Part shown: positions 1 through 4,840 of the stretch, piece by piece
Layout: each line of letters opens with the position of its first letter
Numbering within the stretch: position 1 is the first letter of the stretch
Assembly: GCA_023701075.1 (NCBI GenBank)
Contig: JAMPXQ010000092.1
Coordinates: 1-5,766 of the forward strand
DNA from: Candidatus Woesearchaeota archaeon
Lineage (GTDB): Archaea; Nanobdellota; Nanobdellia; Woesearchaeales; GW2011-AR15
Direction of reading: 5' to 3'
DNA length: 5,766 nt
The notes under the pieces: model-generated
What the model was told of the DNA's origin: nothing
Databases searched by the model: none
Seen by the model: only the letters and a program-made list of their open reading frames with translations
Translations under genes and position numbers: made by a program

Positions 1-554
1 ATGAGATACTTAGGCATGCAAAAGAGCATGATGCTGCGTTCCTTGTGGTCGGAGATGTCTTCTCTGCAACAACACACTCTGACCTATTCTTGAGAGCCAA
101 AGAGAAAGGCATTGCAATCAAAGTGATACACAACACATCCATAATGACTGCCATAGGCCAGGTAGGACTTGAACTCTATAAATATGGAAAGACCACTTCC
201 ATGCCTTATTTTGAACCGGGATTTTTGCCAGAGACACCATACCAAGTGATAAAAGATAACCTGGAGAAAGGACTCCATACACTGCTCCTGCTTGATATAA
301 AACCTGACAGGCATATGTCAGTATATGAGTCGCTAAAGCAGCTCCTAGAGATTGAAGAACTGAGAAAAGAAGGCTTGATAACTAAGGATTCAAAAGCAAT
401 CGGATGCGCCAGGCTTGGGAGCGATGATTTCCTGATAAGATATGGACGCGTTGAAGATCTCATGAAGACTGATTTCGGAAAGCCGCTGCACTGCATGATA
501 ATTCCAGGAAAACTCCACTTCATCGAAGAAGAGATGCTGAAGAGCTGGGTTTAA
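1..554 (+). CDS. dph5: Diphthine synthase (diphthamide biosynthesis methyltransferase), 5'-truncated by the window edge
   Basis: This SAM-dependent methyltransferase acts on the modified histidine of translation elongation factor 2 during diphthamide synthesis, in the cytosol. The frame is open to the left edge (first full codon at base 3), giving 183 residues; family members are about 250-265, so roughly 70-80 N-terminal residues are missing. The GTG at 45 is an internal valine, not a start. Family landmarks are clear: LVVGDVFSATTH (bases 42-77), VIHNTSIMTAIG, GLELYKYGKT, the GLHTLLLLDIK segment, and near the end DFGKPLHCMIIPGKLHFIEEE. The GDPF/GDPM motif of relatives reads GDVF here, so the usual proline is replaced by valine. 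The remaining motifs look intact, so the protein is probably functional. The stop codon TAA (552-554) lies inside the TATA-like box of the next gene. Family identification is secure from motif memory; no search was run. Confidence 0.93.
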   Translation, partial: EILRHAKEHDAAFLVVGDVFSATTHSDLFLRAKEKGIAIKVIHNTSIMTAIGQVGLELYKYGKTTSMPYFEPGFLPETPYQVIKDNLEKGLHTLLLLDIKPDRHMSVYESLKQLLEIEELRKEGLITKDSKAIGCARLGSDDFLIRYGRVEDLMKTDFGKPLHCMIIPGKLHFIEEEMLKSWV

Positions 555-557
555 ATA
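550..557 (+). promoter_or_regulatory. TATA-like box of the 580-1254 gene
   Basis: TTTAAATA is centred about 26 bases before the ATG at 580, the archaeal TATA-to-start distance that gives a leaderless mRNA. It overlaps the dph5 stop codon, so the downstream gene may be transcribed separately even though only 25 bases separate the two genes. Confidence 0.6.
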
Positions 558-579
558 TCAATATTTTTTCTTGCATACC

Positions 580-1254
580 ATGAGCTATGGATTCGGTTTT
601 GTGATAAAAGACAAAGACTATGATACTGAAAGCTCTGCCGGCGTATTTGTCTCCATGAAAGATGCTAGCACAATAGCCCTTGAATTCCAGCTGCTCGTGA
701 ATCAACCTACATCTATAATCCCTGCATTCCATTTCATGGAACTTCTCTATGAAGAGCAATTGATCCTTCCAAAAACCACTAAGCTAGTCGCCAGCGCCTC
801 GCTTGTCGAGAGACTTGATGTCCCTATAGCAGAAAAAGACACCATACAATATAACCGGAGGACCAGGACCACTGAAGCTGAAGATTATTTTGGCATCAAC
901 CATAATGTCATCTTGCTGCACCCAGATTACCTGCATTCACCAGGCAATGTGCTAACAACATATGGCCAATTCATCTTGGATGCCTACGCTAGCCTGCCTG
1001 TTGGAGCGATGAAACCTAGAGGAATCCTGATTCCAAAAATCAACGAAGATGAATTCAATAGAGCGGTTGAAGCTGCTATCTCAAACCAAAGAAGCAATAC
1101 TGCTGCCCCTACACTCGCTTTTTCTATTGATGAATATAAGTCGGTGATGTGCTATTTTTATACCTCTTCTGGTTCCAAAGCACTCAAGGCGCCAAAATCA
1201 AAAGATAGGAAGAGAGCAGAATTATACTCATTAATCCAAGGTTATAATAGATAA
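580..1254 (+). CDS. Unassigned 224-residue soluble protein
   Basis: I do not recognise this family. The ATG at 580 is preferred over an in-frame TTG at 571 because it sits about 26 bases after a TATA-like box; no Shine-Dalgarno sequence precedes either. The protein starts MSYGFGFVIKDKDYD and has no signal peptide or membrane segment. The first 80 residues alternate short hydrophobic stretches and turns (FVIKDKD, STIALEFQLLV, IIPAFHFMELL), suggesting a mixed alpha/beta fold. Residues 91-103 are charged (NRRTRTTEAEDYF), followed by a hydrophobic segment VILLHPDYLHSPGN and a probable helix around 127-140. The last 25 residues are basic (KALKAPKSKDRKR), which could contact nucleic acid or lipid; that is inference. 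It lies in the same direction as dph5 upstream and the tail-anchored gene 60 bases downstream, but each seems to have its own promoter. There is no sign of a frameshift. Confidence 0.8.
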   Translation: MSYGFGFVIKDKDYDTESSAGVFVSMKDASTIALEFQLLVNQPTSIIPAFHFMELLYEEQLILPKTTKLVASASLVERLDVPIAEKDTIQYNRRTRTTEAEDYFGINHNVILLHPDYLHSPGNVLTTYGQFILDAYASLPVGAMKPRGILIPKINEDEFNRAVEAAISNQRSNTAAPTLAFSIDEYKSVMCYFYTSSGSKALKAPKSKDRKRAELYSLIQGYNR

Positions 1255-1281
1255 TACCATACTGCAAGCATAATCATCACA

Positions 1282-1289
1282 TTTAAATA
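1282..1289 (+). promoter_or_regulatory. TATA-like box of the 1315-2208 gene
   Basis: TTTAAATA, identical to the box at 550-557, is centred about 29 bases before the ATG at 1315. This predicts a leader of only a few bases. The 60-base gap between the two genes contains this box and a dyad just after it. Confidence 0.62.
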
Positions 1290-1293
1290 TAAA

Positions 1294-1309
1294 TTACTAC
1301 TTAATAGTA
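1294..1309 (+). promoter_or_regulatory. Dyad over the predicted transcription start; possible operator
   Basis: TTACTACTTAATAGTA contains TACTA (1295-1299) and TAGTA (1305-1309), an inverted repeat with a 5-base spacer. It lies between the TATA-like box and the start codon, where a bound protein would block initiation. A 14-of-16 match lies upstream of the kinase-like gene at 3308-3323. The sequence is AT-rich, so chance is possible, and the operator role is inference. Confidence 0.3.
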
Positions 1310-1314
1310 TTAAA

Positions 1315-2208
1315 ATGGACTATGTCGCATTGATCAAACATTTGACTATCGATCAAGTTAGGTTCTTTACGGTTGAACTCCCTAAGGGAATCAGCAACAT
1401 CTCTTCGATGTTAAATGGCATCTTGGAACACTCGAATCTAAGATATACTGATGCCCTCATGGCAATTGCAACAGGTTCAGAATTCAGCATGCTTGTGCAG
1501 CATGCTTCCCAATATGCGTTACATAATTATGCCTTATTCCAGGCTGCAGCTTTAGGGATTAATATTACGGAGTCGCTTATGTATGACGGACAGAATCCAG
1601 GCTGTATCATCATTGAGAATATCCAAGGCCAGAATGCTGCTTGGGGACAGGACCAGCTACTTAAGGATAATGGATTCCAGATAATCTATACACCTGACCT
1701 TAGCAACCCTCAAGACATCAGCAGCGCTGCTTATTCTTTAGGTGGCAGCGACTATGCTGTATGGAATCCGACATCAAGGGAACTTCTTACATTAGAGCAA
1801 TACGTCGGACAGAAATGGTTCAACCTGTCTTTTGATGACCCACATAGAGCACCATTCAGATACTCTGCAATTGAATTTGTCGTATCTGACAGCTGTACTG
1901 CAGACCATATCAAGAAGACATTGGATAGCATGCCCGGCATCCAGACTGGCTGGCATAAACTCCTGCAAAGGCAGGACAATGGACCTATACCTGAAAGTTC
2001 TCCTGCACTTCAGATGTATAATGAAGAGAACCCACAGCAAGGCCTATTACCAAGCGAAGATGGAGACACCAACAGATCAATTGATCCAACCCAGGCAAGC
2101 AATCCCACCAACTATGGCGCCATAGGGATAGGCATTGCAGCAGTCATCCTTACCAGCATTGCTGGCTACTCATATCTGAAGAGAAGAAGGATGCATAACG
2201 AAGAATAG
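1315..2208 (+). CDS. Unassigned 297-residue protein with a C-terminal membrane anchor
   Basis: I do not recognise this family. The protein begins MDYVALIKHLTIDQVRFF with no signal peptide. Residues 1-220 look like a folded domain, with probable helices around 44-80 and strand-like segments such as GCIIIENIQ (96-104) and FQIIYTP (121-127). Residues about 221-265 form a Pro/Gln/Asn/Ser/Asp-rich linker. One hydrophobic segment follows (about 267-288, from YGAIGIGIAAVIL), then a basic tail KRRRMHNEE. The architecture is soluble domain, flexible linker, single C-terminal anchor. With no signal peptide the domain is most simply cytosolic (tail-anchored), yet the positive charges after the anchor would favour a cytosolic C-terminus, so the topology is ambiguous. 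Its end faces the kinase-like gene across 123 bases, and the two promoter regions share a motif. A role in signalling with that kinase is possible but unproven. Confidence 0.82.
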   Translation: MDYVALIKHLTIDQVRFFTVELPKGISNISSMLNGILEHSNLRYTDALMAIATGSEFSMLVQHASQYALHNYALFQAAALGINITESLMYDGQNPGCIIIENIQGQNAAWGQDQLLKDNGFQIIYTPDLSNPQDISSAAYSLGGSDYAVWNPTSRELLTLEQYVGQKWFNLSFDDPHRAPFRYSAIEFVVSDSCTADHIKKTLDSMPGIQTGWHKLLQRQDNGPIPESSPALQMYNEENPQQGLLPSEDGDTNRSIDPTQASNPTNYGAIGIGIAAVILTSIAGYSYLKRRRMHNEE

Positions 2209-2233
2209 ATCATTCTAAGGTACATAAATTATA

Positions 2234-2257
2234 TTGTTTTGTGCCAGTCTTATTTTT
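2234..2257 (+). terminator. T-rich terminator region after the tail-anchored gene
   Basis: Two T-rich runs (TTGTTTT and TATTTTTG) lie 26-49 bases after the stop codon in the gap between convergent genes. Archaeal termination commonly uses T-runs without a hairpin, and no strong hairpin is visible here. Confidence 0.4.
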
Positions 2258-2310
2258 GCTATTAATTAATGGAACTGCAAGTTAAACAAATGAAATATCC
2301 TAATTGACCT

Positions 2311-2322
2311 AACAGAAAAACA
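2311..2322 (-). terminator. Possible short T-rich terminator after the kinase-like gene
   Basis: On the - strand the sequence reads CTGTTTTTCTGTT about 10 bases past the stop codon at 2332. A single T5 run is weak evidence. The rest of the 2209-2331 gap shows only AT-rich DNA. Confidence 0.25.
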
Positions 2323-2331
2323 GAACCATAC

Positions 2332-3264
2332 TCAAGGAAGAGGCACGTATAAACTGAACATCGTGCCATGCTCAAGTTCTCTTGGAAAATATCTTGGAAC
2401 TGCAACCTCCCCTCTTGTCGTGCTGCATGCAATTACCTCTCTTCCTTGCGCCTTTGACACTACTTCTACTGAGCCTCCAATCAGTTCAGAGATATATGCA
2501 AGTGCCTGAAGACCTAGGCCTCCGCCTGTTGTCGTGTATCCTAAAAAAAGCTTATAATAATCTTCTTTATTCAGCGGCTTTCCATCCTTGCCAAGTATTC
2601 CAGTTCCATCATCTATTATATCATACCTTAGGAAATTCCCTGCTTCAACTGTCCTGAATTTTATATGTGATGCTCTTTTTTGTGCATTCTGGACCGGCTG
2701 CAATAATGCAAGATAGACTAAGTTACTGATGTCTGGTGCATGATCTATCTCTTCGTGATAAAACTCAACATGGTTTAATGCATCAAATGAAAGGAGCATA
2801 TCGGAGTGAGACAGGAAATTGATATATCTCTGATCAAATGTTGCCAGATAGGCTGCTGCTGTCAGATATACTTTCACTTGCTGGAAATGACTCATGTAGA
2901 CCTTAATCTGTTCAGCAGTAGGAATTTCTTGACATCTAGGATCAGCATAATAATCTAAACCTGTCTTCATTGGCGCGACTATGCTTAAAAAATGATGCTC
3001 CAACAGTCTTTTGGCAATCGGAATCTTGCTTTTATCCATCATTTTTAATTCTGCATCTACAATCCGGCTTTTCTTGATTATCAGATTCAATCTCCCAAGC
3101 GCAGTCGAAGCATCTTCGGTTGTGCGATTTTTTCTATATTCCGCTATTTGTTTACCCATGAAGAAAGATAGCTCTTCTTTTGGCAGTTCTTGGATATTCA
3201 TCAAATCGTCTAATCCTAAAGCTAATTCACCCAGATAAACAACCGGAGCCATATCTTGAACCAT
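2332..3264 (-). CDS. Histidine-kinase-like protein, cytosolic, with a C-terminal GHKL ATPase domain
   Basis: The C-terminal part (about 180-310) is a HATPase_c domain. The N-box region is ALLQPVQNAQKRA (Gln189 in place of the usual first Asn, Asn193 kept). The G1 box is DDGTGI (218-223), an F-box-like segment is KLFLGYTTT (238-246), the G2 box is GGGLGL (247-252), and the end is GTMFSLYVPLP. About 28 residues separate GGSVEVVSK from GTMF, longer than the usual short turn. A candidate phosphoacceptor lies at His90/His91 in RLLEHHFLSIVAPM, followed by helices that could form a dimerisation bundle; this assignment is tentative. There are no membrane segments or recognised sensor domain, so the protein is probably cytosolic. 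The ATG at 3264 is supported by a TATA-like box about 27 bases upstream. No response-regulator gene is visible in the window. An anti-sigma-type or other GHKL role cannot be excluded. Confidence 0.8.
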   Translation of the reverse strand: MVQDMAPVVYLGELALGLDDLMNIQELPKEELSFFMGKQIAEYRKNRTTEDASTALGRLNLIIKKSRIVDAELKMMDKSKIPIAKRLLEHHFLSIVAPMKTGLDYYADPRCQEIPTAEQIKVYMSHFQQVKVYLTAAAYLATFDQRYINFLSHSDMLLSFDALNHVEFYHEEIDHAPDISNLVYLALLQPVQNAQKRASHIKFRTVEAGNFLRYDIIDDGTGILGKDGKPLNKEDYYKLFLGYTTTGGGLGLQALAYISELIGGSVEVVSKAQGREVIACSTTRGEVAVPRYFPRELEHGTMFSLYVPLP

Positions 3265-3287
3265 GCCTTGTCAAAAAAGAACTATAT

Positions 3288-3295
3288 TTTATAAA
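3288..3295 (-). promoter_or_regulatory. TATA-like box of the kinase-like gene
   Basis: On the - strand TTTATAAA is centred about 27 bases before the ATG at 3264, predicting a leaderless transcript. This distance supports the first Met rather than the Met four codons later. Confidence 0.6.
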
Positions 3296-3307
3296 CTTTT
3301 CTAATTG

Positions 3308-3323
3308 TTACTACTAAAAAGTA
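3308..3323 (-). promoter_or_regulatory. Dyad upstream of the kinase-like promoter, matching the one at 1294-1309
   Basis: The + strand reads TTACTACTAAAAAGTA, identical to 1294-1309 at 14 of 16 positions and with the same TACT-7-AGTA dyad. Here it lies 13-28 bases upstream of the TATA-like box, an activator-like position. A shared regulator is inferred. Confidence 0.3.
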
Positions 3324-3356
3324 ATATTTATTGTCAATGACTCATTTGAATTAATT

Positions 3357-3376
3357 GAAAAATCAACGCATCAAAA
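3357..3376 (-). terminator. Possible T-rich terminator after the dihydrouridine synthase gene
   Basis: Within about 30 bases after the stop at 3387, the - strand carries TTTT and TTTTT runs (A-runs on the + strand at 3373-3376 and 3358-3362). There is no hairpin. Confidence 0.28.
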
Positions 3377-3386
3377 CTAACTACCT

Positions 3387-4322
3387 TCATCTATCAAAAA
3401 CCGCCTTTATCTCATCTATTGTCTTTGCTTCAGATATCCTCCTTCGGAATATGCTGCCTTTGACCTCCCCTTTTGTGAAGTTCTGAGCTAGCAGCTTTAG
3501 CGCTGTGAGATCATCTATGCCATATCTTTCGTACAGAGATATTATCTCCTCATAATCTTTCAACTTATCCTGGAATGTGTTCTTCAGCGCTTCTCCAGTA
3601 TCCAAAAAATGAGAAATCTGCTTTATGATGAATGGATTCTTTATCGCTGCCCTCCCTATCATCACTGCGTCGCAACCTGTCGTTTCCAGTGCATTTGATG
3701 CGCTTGCTTCATCGGTTATATCACCATTGAGAATTATCGGGATTTTGGCCTGCTGCTTTATCTTCCGTATGATATCCCAGTTCGCCTTCCCGCTGTATCC
3801 CTGCCTTGCAGTCCGCCCATGGACAGTCAATGCTGCAGCCCCGCTCTTCTCTATCATACCTGCTGCTTTTAATGTATCTTCATCTTTTTCTAAGACCCGT
3901 ATCTTGCAGGTGAATGGGATTTTCACTGAAGATGAAAGCTCCCGCACTATCTCTGAAAGCTTATCCAGATCTTTTAGAAGCGCTGAACCTGAACCTGTCT
4001 TCATGACGTTATATGCGGGACAGCCGATATTGATATCCAGGATATCCGGCTTCAAGTCTTTTTCTATCATGACTGCGGCTTTCTTCAGCTTTTCAAGAGA
4101 ACTTCCTACTATCTGGATACCTACTGGGCGCTCTTCTTCTAATACCATGGCACGCTTCTTTGTCCGTTCAGCCCCCATGATGTATGCATCTGCATGTATC
4201 ATCTCTGTATAGACAATGGCTGCACCATATCTCTTGCATATCAGCCTAAAAGGCAGTTTTGTGACCTCGCACATCGGCGCCAGCACAACCTTTCCCCTAA
4301 TATCCAATGGACCTATCAGCAT
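3387..4322 (-). CDS. dus: tRNA-dihydrouridine synthase (DUS family)
   Basis: This FMN- and NAD(P)H-dependent enzyme reduces specific uridines in tRNA, usually in the D-loop. At 311 residues it has the usual length. The TIM-barrel N-terminal part shows LAPMCEVTKLPFRLIC (14-29), DINIGCPA (96-103) with the catalytic Cys101, CKIR (139-142) with Lys140, the flavin-binding LTVHGRTARQGYSGKA (165-180), NGDI (199-202) and IGRAAIKNPFI (222-232). The C-terminal helical domain (about 240-311) that grips tRNA is present. All key residues are intact. The ATG at 4322 is supported by an AT-rich box about 27 bases upstream; no convincing ribosome binding site is seen. It reads in the same direction as the kinase-like gene 122 bases downstream, which has its own promoter. 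It lies divergent from a tRNA gene, possibly by chance. Which tRNA position it modifies cannot be told from the sequence. Confidence 0.95.
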   Translation of the reverse strand: MLIGPLDIRGKVVLAPMCEVTKLPFRLICKRYGAAIVYTEMIHADAYIMGAERTKKRAMVLEEERPVGIQIVGSSLEKLKKAAVMIEKDLKPDILDINIGCPAYNVMKTGSGSALLKDLDKLSEIVRELSSSVKIPFTCKIRVLEKDEDTLKAAGMIEKSGAAALTVHGRTARQGYSGKANWDIIRKIKQQAKIPIILNGDITDEASASNALETTGCDAVMIGRAAIKNPFIIKQISHFLDTGEALKNTFQDKLKDYEEIISLYERYGIDDLTALKLLAQNFTKGEVKGSIFRRRISEAKTIDEIKAVFDR

Positions 4323-4345
4323 ATCCCTATGGAGGAGAGGATTAT

Positions 4346-4353
4346 TTTTAAAA
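4346..4353 (-). promoter_or_regulatory. TATA-like box of the dihydrouridine synthase gene
   Basis: On the - strand TTTTAAAA lies within CTTATTTTAAAAATAAT, centred about 27 bases before the ATG at 4322, the same spacing as the other genes here. Confidence 0.5.
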
Positions 4354-4382
4354 TAAGCGTTTTACACTCCAAGCAGGTAAAT

Positions 4383-4390
4383 TTTATAAA
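4383..4390. promoter_or_regulatory. Symmetric TATA-like box TTTATAAA
   Basis: The box is its own reverse complement. On the + strand it could start a transcript near 4415 that runs through the tRNA fragment, the hairpins and tRNA-Gln. On the - strand it could be an alternative dus promoter with a leader of about 40 bases. No better TATA-like box is visible at the usual distance before the tRNA at 4574, which favours the + strand role, but this is inference. Confidence 0.35.
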
Positions 4391-4466
4391 TTATCAGTTG
4401 TTCGTTACAGATATAGCCTAACTGCGCATTTACTGCCTGTTTTTTCAAGAACAGACTGCAGTTAAG

Positions 4467-4488
4467 ACAGCCCGATAGTGCAGTTACC
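4467..4488 (+). repeat. Partial copy of the tRNA-Gln 5' end
   Basis: These 22 bases match 4572-4593, the start of the intact tRNA, at 19 positions. The first 14 (ACAGCCCGATAGTG) are identical, including the whole 5' acceptor strand AGCCCGA (4469-4475). The similarity ends in the D-loop, so no tRNA can fold from this piece alone. It lies 105 bases before the intact gene. Confidence 0.75.
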
Positions 4489-4510
4489 CTCTGTTTTACA
4501 AAAACAGAGG
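4488..4510 (+). other. Perfect 10-bp hairpin
   Basis: CCTCTGTTTT (4488-4497) and AAAACAGAGG (4501-4510) are exact reverse complements with a 3-base loop ACA. The hairpin begins where the tRNA 5' copy ends. The outer arm ends are GC-rich and the inner part is A/T, and no T-run follows, so it does not resemble a terminator. It could be an RNA structure in a tRNA leader, a cruciform, or the end of an inserted element. Confidence 0.7.
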
Positions 4511-4519
4511 ACAAAAGAT

Positions 4520-4563
4520 ATGCGCTTTCGCTTTGCTCTAGCGCATGGGCAATCAAAGAAAGC
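4520..4563 (+). other. Two competing hairpins before tRNA-Gln
   Basis: ATGCGCT (4520-4526) pairs with AGCGCAT (4540-4546) as a 7-bp stem. Alternatively GCTTTCGCTTTG (4524-4535) pairs with CAAAGAAAGC (4554-4563) as two 5-bp helices with a CG bulge. The two folds share bases, so only one can form at a time. The second ends 10 bases before the tRNA 5' end. Confidence 0.45.
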
Positions 4564-4573
4564 AAAAAAAAAC

Positions 4574-4646
4574 AGCCCGATAGTGTAGTGGCCAATCATT
4601 CTACCCTTTGGAGGTGGAGACCCAGGTTCGAATCCTGGTCGGGCTA
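4574..4646 (+). tRNA. tRNA-Gln, anticodon UUG
   Basis: All arms fold. The acceptor AGCCCGA pairs fully with TCGGGCT (4639-4645), with discriminator A at 4646. The D-stem is GTG with CAT. The anticodon stem is CTACC/GGTGG with one G-U pair around loop CTTTGGA, giving anticodon TTG at 4608-4610. The T-arm is CCAGG-TTCGAAT-CCTGG. Length is 73 with no intron and no encoded CCA. The first pair is A1-U72, the determinant by which archaeal GatDE recognises tRNA-Gln, so this tRNA is expected to be charged with Glu and then amidated (family knowledge). No TATA-like box is seen 25-40 bases upstream. Parts of its two ends are repeated on either side. Confidence 0.95.
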
Positions 4647-4648
4647 GC

Positions 4649-4655
4649 TTTTCTT
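4649..4655 (+). terminator. T-rich terminator of tRNA-Gln
   Basis: TTTTCTT begins two bases after the discriminator base, the usual T-run stop signal for an archaeal tRNA gene. A similar T-run (4797-4803) follows the 3' copy. Confidence 0.55.
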
Positions 4656-4678
4656 ATGTTCTTACTCATTCAATTTAG

Positions 4679-4691
4679 CCAGGATTCGAAC
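4679..4691 (-). repeat. Inverted copy of the tRNA-Gln T-arm
   Basis: CCAGGATTCGAAC is the exact reverse complement of 4626-4638 (T-loop and 3' T-stem of the tRNA). Its first eight bases, CCAGGATT, also form an inverted pair with AATCCTGG at 4779-4786, so the 108-base segment 4679-4786 is bounded by an inverted repeat. Confidence 0.6.
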
Positions 4692-4696
4692 GTTTG

Positions 4697-4773
4697 TTCA
4701 CTTCGTTCATAAACCCACTCACTATGTTCGCTAGGGTTTCTTCACTTCGTTCTCAAAACCATCGGCTTCGCCT
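4697..4773. repeat. Four degenerate 12-base units at a 21-23 base period
   Basis: TTCACTTCGTTC occurs at 4697-4708 and exactly again at 4741-4752; CTCACTATGTTC lies at 4718-4729 and TCGGCTTCGCCT at 4762-4773. Unit starts are 21, 23 and 21 bases apart, about two DNA helical turns. Between the units, AAACCC (4711-4716) can pair with GGGTTT (4734-4739), GGTTT with AAACC (4756-4760), and GGC-TTC-GCC (4764-4772) is a small hairpin. There is no coding signal. It may be a protein-binding array, a structured RNA or a small non-autonomous element. Confidence 0.6.
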
Positions 4774-4778
4774 CTGGT

Positions 4779-4800
4779 AATCCTGGTCGGGCTAGCTTTT
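4779..4800 (+). repeat. Exact copy of the tRNA-Gln 3' end
   Basis: These 22 bases are identical to 4631-4652: part of the T-loop, the 3' T-stem, the 3' acceptor strand TCGGGCT (4787-4793), the discriminator A, and six bases of flank running into the T-run. The distance is 148 bases. A direct repeat of the 3' half of a tRNA gene is the classic mark left when an element integrates into a tRNA gene, although the intervening DNA is far too short to encode an integrase. Confidence 0.75.
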
Positions 4801-4840
4801 TCTAAAGATTATAGTCTCAAATAGAAAATTATCTTCGGGC

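Noticed and set aside
571..579. TTG start for the 580 gene
   Set aside because: ATG at 580 has the better TATA-to-start spacing and a standard codon; the TTG adds only three residues.
1832..2125. + strand open frame of 97 codons
   Set aside because: It is an overlapping shadow of the tail-anchored gene in another frame, without its own promoter or recognisable motif.
3325..3386. Small RNA or hairpin in the kinase-dus gap
   Set aside because: Only short AT-rich palindromes such as AATTAATT are present; they do not exceed what such composition gives by chance.
3625..4212. Long + strand open frame of 195 codons
   Set aside because: It lies fully inside the dus gene on the other strand, whose motifs are unmistakable; this frame shows no family motif and has no promoter.
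4362..4595. - strand open frame of 77 codons
   Set aside because: It runs through the tRNA 5' end, its upstream copy and the hairpins; its repeated LSGC is only the translated tRNA repeat.
4697..4773. CRISPR array
   Set aside because: Units are only 12 bases, degenerate, with 9-11 base gaps that are complementary to one another rather than unique spacers; no cas gene is visible.
4469..4793. Functional split tRNA made from the outer 5' and 3' pieces
   Set aside because: An intact tRNA-Gln lies between them, and the outer pieces lack an anticodon arm and a complete T-arm, so together they cannot make a tRNA.
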